Source: Alcaligenaceae bacterium (GTDB lineage Bacteria > Pseudomonadota > Gammaproteobacteria > Burkholderiales > Burkholderiaceae). Taken from it: a DNA stretch of 9,652 bases. Below are positions 1 to 6,068 of this stretch, in pieces. Numbering within the stretch: the stretch's first letter is position 1; every line of letters begins with the position of its first letter. The stretch spans positions 1 through 9,652 of the forward strand of contig CANBUF010000044.1 of assembly GCA_947372575.1 (NCBI GenBank). The letters run 5' to 3'. Both the position numbers and the translations under genes were made by a program. Under the pieces are notes generated by a model. It was not told the DNA's origin. It did not search any database and saw only the letters and a list, made by a program, of their open reading frames with translations.

Positions 1-219
1 AAGGTTCGAGCTATCGCGCGCGCCATGGTCACTCGACCAGAAGCTCACTGGACGTGCGCGCTCTACTCCAAACAACCAACTATTGAACGGTGTAAGCAAG
101 CTTGGCTCATCAATTCGCACGCGCAAACAAAACACGCGATACACAAAACGATGAATGAAAGGCCTCAAGCGCACATGCATCACGCGTCCCTCGCACAAGC
201 CGATCACGGGCTTAGTCAT
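1..219 (-). CDS. DUF1365 family protein, N-terminal 73 codons (runs off left edge)
   Basis: The reading frame starts at an ATG (219-217) and stays open to the window edge. The translation begins MTKPVIGLCEGRVMHVRLRP and continues with FIHRFVYRVF and later FWSSDHGARD. The pattern L.EG.V.H.R..P..H.F.YR.F near the N-terminus followed by a S.DHG segment is the signature of DUF1365 (COG3496), a family usually about 250 residues long, so roughly the last two thirds are missing here. The start overlaps the stop of the upstream FAD oxidoreductase by 8 bases (ATGACTAA), which suggests translational coupling; a weak AGG lies 6 bases ahead. DUF1365 proteins almost always sit beside a COG2907 oxidoreductase and a cyclopropane-fatty-acid-synthase-like methyltransferase and have been linked to modified or furan fatty acids in Rhodobacter. 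That role is known for relatives and inferred here. Confidence 0.88.
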   Translation of the reverse strand, partial: MTKPVIGLCEGRVMHVRLRPFIHRFVYRVFCLRVRIDEPSLLTPFNSWLFGVERARPVSFWSSDHGARDSSNL

Positions 220-1525
220 AGACGGCCTGCCAGGGTGGTGCGACACCAAAATCCCTCACGACACGCAACGCCGATTTCAGTCCGTCCTCGTGAAAACCAA
301 ACCCAGCCCAGGCCCCACAGAACCAGGCACGATTGAGCCCCTGTATGGAGGCGAGTCTGGATTGCGCGAGTGCGGCCTTAGTGTCAAGCACGGGGTGCTC
401 ATATTCAAAATGCTGAATCACCTGTGCAGAATCCGGCAGCCGATGAGGGTTGAGTGTGACAATAACAGGGCTCGCAAAGGGCAACGGCTGCAATTGGTTT
501 AACAGGTAACTGACCGCCACAGGGCGCTCAGGCCCCTGTCCGGATGCTGCCATATAGTTCCAGGCGGACCAAACTTTTTTTCGCCTTGGTAACAATCGGA
601 TATCGGTATGCAGAATGGCATGGTTAGGTTGATATCGAAAACCTCCAAGCACCTCACGCTCTGCAGCGCTCGCATCAAGCATCGCCAAGGCAGTTGGCGC
701 ATGACAGGCAAATATCACGGCATCGAATATTTCAGCCCCTGCTGCACTGGTAATCTGCACACCTGAGTCGCTGCGCTGCACCAGAGTGACAGGGCACTCC
801 AGCCGCGCGTCAGGGATCTTTTTAAGCATGGCCTGGACATACTGACGTGAGCCACCCAGGACCGTTTTCCACTTAGGTCTGTTTTCGACTTGTAGCAGGC
901 GATGATTCAGACAGAATGCCAAAAAAGTATCTGCTGGAAAGTCCAGGATATCGCGCACAGAAGAAGACCAGATCGCCGCGGCCATTGGCAGCAGATACCA
1001 GTCACGCATGGGTGAACCAAAATGCTCGCGATCCAGCAACTGCCCCAGGGTCATGGGGCGTGCACGCGCCTGGAGCAGGTACGATTGTGCGTTGCGGTTA
1101 AAGCGCAAAATATCACGCAACATGCTGATGAATCGGGGCTTGAACAAATTACCGCGCTGGGCAAAAACCGTGTTTAGATTCGTTCCCGCCCATTCAATGT
1201 CTGGTGTGTCAATTGAGACGCCAAAAGACATGTCTGTTTCGTGGACAGCCACTCCGAGCGTTGCAAACAACTGGATGAGGTTAGGATAAGTCAAATCATT
1301 GTGAACAAGAAAGCCTGTATCAACCGGGTGAGTCATGCCATCGAGCGTGACGTCAACAGTATTGGAGTGGCCTCCAAAGTAATCCCCCGCCTCGAATAGC
1401 GTCACATTCATACGCTCTGACAACAACCACGCGCTTGATAAACCTGCGATGCCGGCACCAATCACTGCGACGCGTTTGATCCCTGCGTACTTGCCTTGCT
1501 CTGCCGTATTGAACAAATCAGACAT
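212..1525 (-). CDS. FAD-dependent oxidoreductase, COG2907 (amine-oxidase-like) type
   Basis: A flavoprotein of about 437 residues, normal length for COG2907. A Rossmann FAD-binding motif GAGIAG lies at residues 23-28 after a short beta strand (RVAVI), an acidic residue ends the second strand (LFEAG), and GGHSNTV follows at 51-57. Family-typical internal motifs include YLLPMAAAIWSSS, NHAILHTD and WSAWNY. The C-terminal FAD contact is GAWAGFGFHEDGLKSA near residues 404-419. There is no signal peptide, so it is probably cytoplasmic or peripherally membrane-bound. I chose the ATG at 1525, one base after the stop of the upstream gene; an in-frame GTG at 1534 would overlap that gene by 8 bases. Neither start has a good ribosome binding site, so coupling is likely. 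The partners (DUF1365, chalcone-isomerase-like) point to oxidation or desaturation of a phospholipid acyl chain; the exact substrate is inferred, not shown. Confidence 0.9.
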   Translation of the reverse strand: MSDLFNTAEQGKYAGIKRVAVIGAGIAGLSSAWLLSERMNVTLFEAGDYFGGHSNTVDVTLDGMTHPVDTGFLVHNDLTYPNLIQLFATLGVAVHETDMSFGVSIDTPDIEWAGTNLNTVFAQRGNLFKPRFISMLRDILRFNRNAQSYLLQARARPMTLGQLLDREHFGSPMRDWYLLPMAAAIWSSSVRDILDFPADTFLAFCLNHRLLQVENRPKWKTVLGGSRQYVQAMLKKIPDARLECPVTLVQRSDSGVQITSAAGAEIFDAVIFACHAPTALAMLDASAAEREVLGGFRYQPNHAILHTDIRLLPRRKKVWSAWNYMAASGQGPERPVAVSYLLNQLQPLPFASPVIVTLNPHRLPDSAQVIQHFEYEHPVLDTKAALAQSRLASIQGLNRAWFCGAWAGFGFHEDGLKSALRVVRDFGVAPPWQAVYD

Positions 1526-1526
1526 C

Positions 1527-2036
1527 TCAGGCACTCAACACACGTTGTGGGCGCGCGCCGCCGAGCAGTGCTTCTCTCAGGCTTGGACTATGTGTTTGCT
1601 CATCTAACCAGATGGCTGAGAAGGACTCTACAAACACGGCATCATCAATGCCGCCCAATGCCTGGGTTGCCGAATAAAACTTCACACCCAAGCCTGGCCG
1701 GAACCAGCCGACGAGTCGATCGCCAAGTACGACATCGGGAACAATACGCATCAGCGCGTCAGACCACTGTTTCAGTGCATCTGGAGAAACACTACGCAAC
1801 CGTTTGATTTCTTCCATTGAAGTCGAAACAATTTGCTGTGCAGTCAAAGTGCGCAAATAAGAAAGATCGAGCACAAAGGGCTGCTGGGCATCAAAATTTT
1901 CACCCATCACGAACATTCGCGCACGGTAGAGCTTAAATACGCTCCAACTCAATACACCCTCCCCATTTAAACGCCAGGCATTACCGGAAACATCAATCAA
2001 GTCTTGAGGAAAAGTGTATGTAGTTGCAGTATTCAA
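1527..2036 (-). CDS. Chalcone isomerase-like protein (PF16036-type)
   Basis: About 169 residues. Segments matching bacterial chalcone isomerase-like proteins are LNGEGVLSWSVFKLYRARMF (23-42), PFVLDLSYLRTLTAQQIV (53-70) followed by STSMEEIKRL, GDRLVGWFRPGLGVKFY (105-121) and FSAIWLDEQTHSPSLREALL (139-158). Despite the family name, bacterial members are not flavonoid enzymes; they probably bind a lipid or fatty acid. Relatives usually carry a signal peptide, but none is visible here: the frame begins MNTATTYTFP and is closed by a TAA 13 codons upstream of the start, with no ATG between. The start used is TTG at 2036, and no Shine-Dalgarno sequence precedes it, so the true 5' end is uncertain. 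It is the first gene of the minus-strand cluster, 1 base from the next start, and is divergent from a TetR gene that may control it. Confidence 0.82.
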   Translation of the reverse strand: MNTATTYTFPQDLIDVSGNAWRLNGEGVLSWSVFKLYRARMFVMGENFDAQQPFVLDLSYLRTLTAQQIVSTSMEEIKRLRSVSPDALKQWSDALMRIVPDVVLGDRLVGWFRPGLGVKFYSATQALGGIDDAVFVESFSAIWLDEQTHSPSLREALLGGARPQRVLSA

Positions 2037-2092
2037 AGAAGAATCGTCAAAATATTTTTGTCGGAGGCATACTTAAACTTAATTTATGCCGT

Positions 2093-2121
2093 ACATTACT
2101 AGATTGCACGATCAAGTTCAA
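2093..2121 (-). promoter_or_regulatory. Possible promoter of the lipid-modification cluster
   Basis: On the minus strand a TTGAAC hexamer (2121-2116) is followed after 17 bases by TAATGT (2098-2093). The match to the sigma-70 consensus is only 4 of 6 and 3 of 6, but spacing and position, roughly 57 bases ahead of the TTG start of the chalcone-isomerase-like gene, are right. The TGAC-CA-GTCA palindrome lies directly upstream of the -35 element, so a bound TetR repressor could reach it. This is a pattern match only. Confidence 0.25.
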
Positions 2122-2125
2122 AACA

Positions 2126-2154
2126 TGACCAGTCAGTAACAATGCATACTGATT
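2126..2154. promoter_or_regulatory. Candidate TetR operator in the divergent spacer
   Basis: Two overlapping symmetric elements are visible. TGAC-CA-GTCA (2126-2135) is a perfect palindrome with a 2-base centre. AGTCAGT (2131-2137) and ACTGATT (2148-2154) form an inverted repeat with one mismatch and a 10-base spacer. A good -10 hexamer for the TetR gene, TAGAAT at 2154-2159 on the plus strand, begins at the last base of this block, so a protein bound here would cover that gene's -35 region. TetR proteins commonly bind such palindromes in divergent spacers and repress both sides. The link to this TetR is inferred from position. Confidence 0.4.
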
Positions 2155-2185
2155 AGAATTCATTCCTTCTAGAAGATCAAGCTTT

Positions 2186-2806
2186 ATGCCCGCTTTGGCC
2201 GCAAAAAAACTATCTTTTAAACAGCAACAGCTGAAATTAAGAGAGAACGCGATTCTTGACGCGGTCAATCGCCTATTGGCTAAAAAAGGCTTTGATCTGA
2301 TGACCATGGATGAGGTGGCCGCAGACGTTGGTATCGCAAAGGCTAGCCTCTATAAACACTTTGAATCCAAGGAAATCGTCGCGGCAGCCTCCATGACCAG
2401 GCTAATGGACCAAGCGCTGACGGTGGTGAAGGGGCTATCAAGCCACTTACCTCCCCTGGATAAGATCAAAGCCGTTGTACGCTGGGCGATCGTGACCCAC
2501 CTGGCAGGTGCCATGCCACTCCTGCCCTCCACGCGCTCAACTATCCAGCAGGCCTTGCTCGGCTATGCCCCCTACATGGAGAGGCTCAGCACATTGACTG
2601 AACAGATTGGCACCTGGATCGAACAAGCTCAAAAAGCAGGCACGCTCTCAGCCTCTTTACCAGGCGAAGTCGTTCTTTATACGATTTTTGCCAGATCTTG
2701 TGACCCTGTTGCAGATTTCCTCAAAATGGGCGGGGCATTTTCTGATGCTGATATTGTCGATTTGCTGATCCACATCACTTTTGAAGGGATGACAGGACGA
2801 TCCTGA
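2186..2806 (+). CDS. TetR/AcrR family transcriptional regulator
   Basis: 206 residues, typical for the family. The N-terminal DNA-binding domain spans roughly residues 18-65: a first helix NAILDAVNRLLAKKGFD, then the helix-turn-helix in TMDEVAADVGIAKASLYKHF (40-59) with the characteristic T.DEVA..VGI.K.SLY.HF.SKE pattern. The remaining 140 residues are a helical ligand-binding and dimerisation domain without features that reveal the inducer. The ATG start at 2186 has only a weak AGAAG-like site upstream. The gene is divergent from the chalcone-isomerase / FAD oxidoreductase / DUF1365 cluster with 149 bases between, the usual arrangement for a local repressor that also controls itself. A fatty-acid-related ligand would fit that context but is a guess. 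Confidence 0.93.
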   Translation: MPALAAKKLSFKQQQLKLRENAILDAVNRLLAKKGFDLMTMDEVAADVGIAKASLYKHFESKEIVAAASMTRLMDQALTVVKGLSSHLPPLDKIKAVVRWAIVTHLAGAMPLLPSTRSTIQQALLGYAPYMERLSTLTEQIGTWIEQAQKAGTLSASLPGEVVLYTIFARSCDPVADFLKMGGAFSDADIVDLLIHITFEGMTGRS

Positions 2807-2814
2807 GCCCTCAG

Positions 2815-2843
2815 TGCGTATACGCAGCCGTATCAGCTAGAAT
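2815..2843 (+). promoter_or_regulatory. Candidate rdgC promoter with a 12-bp palindrome
   Basis: The 61-base gap between the TetR stop and rdgC holds a perfect 12-base palindrome, TGCGTATACGCA (2815-2826), and a good -10 hexamer TAGAAT (2838-2843). With a 17-base spacer the -35 position falls on the left half of the palindrome (TGCGTA), which is far from consensus. This suggests that a protein bound at the palindrome either blocks or replaces -35 contacts. No convincing terminator for the TetR gene is present, so read-through into rdgC is possible. The assignment rests on position and symmetry only. Confidence 0.3.
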
Positions 2844-2867
2844 CATTTTCTTTTGTCTGGGCATCGT

Positions 2868-3782
2868 ATGTGGTTTAAAAATCTTAAAGTATTTCGTCTT
2901 GCAACGTCCTGGAATCAAACGGCAGAACAGCTCGATGCCCTGCTTGCCAAAGAAGTGTTTGTTCCTGCTGGCGCAGCCGCACCGGTTTCAATAGGCTGGG
3001 TACCTCCGGTCGAAGCAGACACCCGTCTGGCCTATAGTGTCAACGGTCAGCTCCTCTGCTCTCATCGCTCTGAAAAGAAACTGCTCCCTGCTTCTGTCAT
3101 CAACCAGTTCGTGAAAGCCCGTGCACAAGAACTCGAAGAGCAACAAGGCTTCAAACCAGGTCGCAAGCAATTACGTGACCTCAAAGAAGAAGTCACAAAT
3201 ACTTTAATTCCACGTGCCTTTAGCATGCAACGAGATACTCGTGTTTGGATTGATCCCGTGAATCACTGGCTGATCATCGACACTGCCTCTGCATCAAAAG
3301 CTGAGGAAATCCTCTCCGCTCTCGGAAAAGCGATTTATCCATTCCCGGTCGAACCACTTCAGGTCACCATCAGCCCAGGGGCTGCGATGACGGACTGGAT
3401 TATCCGCGGCGAGGCAGCTGCGAACTTTTCTATCGATCAGGATGCTGAACTGCGTGCAGGTGGCGATAAGGCTGCCGTTGTGCGCTATGTCAAACATGCG
3501 CTCGATAGCGACGAAATCCAAAAACATGTACAAGGTGGCAAGCAATGCACCCGACTGGCACTCACCTGGAATGACAAAATCTCGTTTGTGCTGACGGAGA
3601 ATCTGGATATCAAACGCGTTACTGCGCTCGACATCATGGACCAGTCTGATAGTCAAATGGCTGCCAACGAAGCTGAAAAATTCGATGGGGACTTTACGCT
3701 GATGTGCGCCGAACTCAATCTGTTGCTCAACAGCTTACTCGAGGCGCTCGAAGAAAAAGTCGTCACGCTCAAGGCGGCCTAA
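2868..3782 (+). CDS. rdgC: Recombination-associated protein RdgC
   Basis: 304 residues, matching the roughly 300-residue RdgC family. The ATG at 2868 gives MWFKNLKVFRL, the conserved RdgC N-terminus; a TTG five codons upstream (2853) is unlikely to be used. Further family segments are IGWVPPVE, SVINQFVKARAQELEEQQG followed by GRKQLRDLKEEV, LIPRAFSMQRDTRVWIDP, LIIDTASASKAEEILSALG, and near the C-terminus GKQCTRLALTWNDKISFVL. RdgC is a cytoplasmic, nucleoid-associated protein that forms a ring-shaped dimer around double-stranded DNA and limits RecA filament formation. The Shine-Dalgarno region is weak. A small gene follows after 3 bases, so the two are probably co-transcribed. Identification is secure; the physiological role in this organism is taken from E. 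coli and Neisseria work. Confidence 0.97.
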   Translation: MWFKNLKVFRLATSWNQTAEQLDALLAKEVFVPAGAAAPVSIGWVPPVEADTRLAYSVNGQLLCSHRSEKKLLPASVINQFVKARAQELEEQQGFKPGRKQLRDLKEEVTNTLIPRAFSMQRDTRVWIDPVNHWLIIDTASASKAEEILSALGKAIYPFPVEPLQVTISPGAAMTDWIIRGEAAANFSIDQDAELRAGGDKAAVVRYVKHALDSDEIQKHVQGGKQCTRLALTWNDKISFVLTENLDIKRVTALDIMDQSDSQMAANEAEKFDGDFTLMCAELNLLLNSLLEALEEKVVTLKAA

Positions 3783-3785
3783 CGT

Positions 3786-4106
3786 ATGGATCTCATGATT
3801 CAAAGCCAGGTGATCGAGTCGGTCGAGGGTGGCGTCAGAATGGACGTTACCGCCGAGGACCTGCATGTGCAGGCCTATGTGGTGATTGCTCCGGCAGACT
3901 TTTCTATTGTGGAAAAGCTGATTCCCACAGCCGTTTTTGAAAGCGGTGTCCAGATTCACGTCGCAAGCGTAGACCAGGCAAGCGACATCACCGAACAAAT
4001 CGTGCAAATCCTTGAAAACATGCAGCCAGAAGATGTCGTGGCCTATTTATGCGACAGCGCGATTTCTTATGGCGAAGCGTTGGCCGTACTAGGACTCAGA
4101 CACTGA
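3786..4106 (+). CDS. Small acidic protein of unknown function, coupled to rdgC
   Basis: I do not recognise this 106-residue protein. It starts 3 bases after the rdgC stop, with AAGGCGG in the last rdgC codons 11 bases or less ahead of the ATG serving as a plausible ribosome binding site. A second ATG three codons in (3795) is an alternative. The sequence is acidic and reads as alternating strands and helices: MIQSQVIESVEGGVRMDVTA, VQAYVVIAPADFSIVEKLIP, then a helix-rich C-terminal half with ITEQIVQILENMQPEDVVAY. There is no signal peptide or membrane segment and only one cysteine (in AYLCDSAISYG). Its 3' end overlaps the convergent peptidase gene by 18 bases. The spacing and operon-like arrangement favour a real gene, possibly acting with RdgC, but no function can be assigned. 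Confidence 0.72.
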   Translation: MDLMIQSQVIESVEGGVRMDVTAEDLHVQAYVVIAPADFSIVEKLIPTAVFESGVQIHVASVDQASDITEQIVQILENMQPEDVVAYLCDSAISYGEALAVLGLRH

Positions 4107-6041
4107 TTGCTTAGCACGGATTGTGTCGTGGTGATTAAGCTGCCACCAAGCCGTTGCAGCAATCCGGACCGTTTCAGTTTGCACGCGCTGCGCAAACTGA
4201 AACGCCTCGCCGTAAAGCGTTTCATCCGGGAATTCCGTCACGAGCTTGAGGCCAGATGCCTGTTGATCATTCTGGCTCAATATGCAAGCAATACCGTTGT
4301 GCACTTCAAACGGTACAGACCCTGCATGGGTGGCGTAAATTCCCAATTGCTCCTGATTGAAGGCCGCGAGCCCAGGAATGGCTGCAATCTCAGGCGTTAT
4401 CATCTCTAACCACTGGCGAGCGATCTGCTTGTAGGATGCCTGATACCGTATGATCAGGAAAAATCCCTTTGGAATACTCCATAGTTCAAACCCGCGTGGC
4501 AAATATCCCGTGAACGGTCGGGTCCACTCATGCGCGGGGTATCCATGCAGACTAAGGTGCAGTTGCGCACCGGTTTGGTCAAGCGCATGCATGCGTGCCG
4601 CAGTCTCATACCAGGGTGCGTGCTCGCGATACTCCAGATCATCGCCCAGTCCGGTATATCGAGCCGCATGATGAATATGCTGGGGATGGATCGCGACGTA
4701 CTCACCTTGCAACTGGTAGCCATCCGGATTCTCAAGCGGGACCAGCGCAAAATGCGATCCAGACTGAGCGGCGAGCCATTGCCCACCTCTTAACGCTCCC
4801 ACAATGCCGGAGGGCTCGTTTGCATGCTGCCCACCCGTCAACACGATGGCAGGAAGTTCGCCGCGTTTGAGCACCCCTTTGACGGCCCTGCCTTGCCGGG
4901 AAACAAAATCAAATGAGGTGCCATCAAAGGCCTTTAAGGACTGCTCAATCGCGTCTACAGAAAGCGCTGCTGCGCATACGGAGAGGTCGTTTGCCGCAGT
5001 TGCGTGCGCGGGCACAAGGTCTTGCGAGGTGTTTTGAGCGGTGGCTTGAGCGGAGTTTTGTGGAGTGGGTTGCGAAGCAGTTTTTAAGGTATCTTGTAGC
5101 GGCGGTAGCTCACTGCCCACAGGATGCAAAACAATTTTGATTTGAACCGGTCCGGCCCCCATCCGGATATCCGGCACAATCTGCCCGGGCTGCAAGCCGC
5201 GATCGCCTTTGACACGACCGGAGTATTTCTGAAAAAACTCAAGAATGGAAAAATACAGGTCTTCGTGCAGTGCCTCGAGCGTACTCATCACCAGCACACC
5301 ATTTACGTCTGTGCGCTCGGCACCCGGCACCTCGACGCGTATTTCAAGTCTTTCAAAATAAGGCTCCTGTTGTCCCCAGTCATGCTGACACACCCACTGC
5401 ATCACTTCTGCGAACGCACGTTCGATCTCGGTCGTTACAGCCTGCTCGCATAGGGATTGTCCCGAAACAGGGTCCGTGACCCTTAGCATGCCAGTCGGAC
5501 ATAGTGTGCTTTCCTTAAGGTGATCGATGACCCAGACGTTAGGTGCCTCAACCACATGGTGCGCACTGTTGCCTTGAAGATCCTTGGTGGTGACTTGGTA
5601 GCTTGGGCATTGCAGCGGACCACGGATGGGCGCTAGACCCTTTATCGTCGTGGAAGTACCATTCTCGGCATCCATAGTGAATGATGCATGACTGACCGGT
5701 ACCCAGGTCACTTCGCAGTGTTTGAGAAGGCGAGCCAGGGGATAGGCTTCAAGTAAAAATCGCTTGGGATCACACCCCACTATCACGGGATAATGAATTC
5801 TGAGCGCCACAAGCGTGGAGATATCGAGTTCTTCGAGAAAAAAATGCAATAACGGTTTATAGGTCGAACGCACACGTGCCTTGATCCCGTGTTCACTGAG
5901 CCTCTGCTGGACACGCAAGCGTTCTGCATGGCTTTCGTATAGCCAGAGCGACATATTCAGGCCGGACCAGGCTGACAACCGTTCATCGGCGAGCAGCGTG
6001 GTCGCGGTACGGGCAATAGTCTGTTCAAGCATCACTGTCAT
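4089..6041 (-). CDS. M14-family zinc carboxypeptidase with a long N-terminal extension
   Basis: About 650 residues in three parts. Residues 1-315 are an uncharacterised region of mixed strands and helices. Residues about 318-352 are a Q/A/T/S-rich linker (SQPTPQNSAQATAQNTSQ). Residues about 355-650 are the M14 catalytic domain. Zinc ligands are visible as H406 and E409 in GGQHANEPSG and H499 in LHLSLHGYPAHEW; NPDGY lies at 438-442; the likely catalytic glutamate is E603 in LVTEFPDETLYG. No signal peptide is seen, so it should act in the cytoplasm, removing a C-terminal residue or an acyl or amide group from an imported compound. It is the last gene of the ABC importer operon, 24-27 bases after the DppC-like permease. 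Two ATGs lie in tandem (6044 and 6041); GAGGT is 5 bases from the second, which I chose. A second M14 activity, such as deacylation, cannot be excluded. Confidence 0.87.
   Translation of the reverse strand: MTVMLEQTIARTATTLLADERLSAWSGLNMSLWLYESHAERLRVQQRLSEHGIKARVRSTYKPLLHFFLEELDISTLVALRIHYPVIVGCDPKRFLLEAYPLARLLKHCEVTWVPVSHASFTMDAENGTSTTIKGLAPIRGPLQCPSYQVTTKDLQGNSAHHVVEAPNVWVIDHLKESTLCPTGMLRVTDPVSGQSLCEQAVTTEIERAFAEVMQWVCQHDWGQQEPYFERLEIRVEVPGAERTDVNGVLVMSTLEALHEDLYFSILEFFQKYSGRVKGDRGLQPGQIVPDIRMGAGPVQIKIVLHPVGSELPPLQDTLKTASQPTPQNSAQATAQNTSQDLVPAHATAANDLSVCAAALSVDAIEQSLKAFDGTSFDFVSRQGRAVKGVLKRGELPAIVLTGGQHANEPSGIVGALRGGQWLAAQSGSHFALVPLENPDGYQLQGEYVAIHPQHIHHAARYTGLGDDLEYREHAPWYETAARMHALDQTGAQLHLSLHGYPAHEWTRPFTGYLPRGFELWSIPKGFFLIIRYQASYKQIARQWLEMITPEIAAIPGLAAFNQEQLGIYATHAGSVPFEVHNGIACILSQNDQQASGLKLVTEFPDETLYGEAFQFAQRVQTETVRIAATAWWQLNHHDTIRAKQSVSES
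4170..4204. repeat. Perfect 13-bp inverted repeat inside the peptidase 3' end
   Basis: Left arm CGTTTCAGTTTGC (4170-4182) and right arm GCAAACTGAAACG (4192-4204) are exact reverse complements separated by 9 bases (4183-4191). As RNA on either strand this gives a strong stem-loop. In the peptidase it encodes residues around FQFAQRVQTET, about 25-37 codons before the stop. No T-run follows on either side, so it is not a classical intrinsic terminator. Its place, 64-98 bases beyond the convergent stop of the rdgC-linked gene, suggests it could protect or help end the plus-strand transcript. Confidence 0.8.
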
Positions 6042-6068
6042 CATTGACCTCAGTTGATTCTATTTCGA

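Noticed and set aside
25..336. Open plus-strand frame of 103 codons at the left edge
   Set aside because: It lies antisense to the DUF1365 start and the end of the FAD oxidoreductase, both of which match known families; the translation is low-complexity H/R/P-rich and resembles nothing.
2047..2307. Minus-strand frame of 86 codons across the divergent spacer, possibly a lost leader for the chalcone-isomerase-like gene
   Set aside because: Most of it is antisense to the TetR helix-turn-helix, it ends before and in a different frame from the downstream gene, and it has no signal-peptide character.
2803..2814. CTGAG-CC-CTCAG as a terminator of the TetR gene
   Set aside because: The loop would be only 2 bases (4-bp stem if opened), and no T-run follows directly; kept only as a symmetric element near the rdgC promoter.
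3294..3656. Minus-strand frame of 120 codons inside rdgC
   Set aside because: It is antisense to the most conserved part of RdgC and has no ribosome binding site or family resemblance.
5124..5453. Plus-strand frame of 109 codons opposite the peptidase N-terminal region
   Set aside because: Shadow of the peptidase; no promoter, binding site or recognisable motif.
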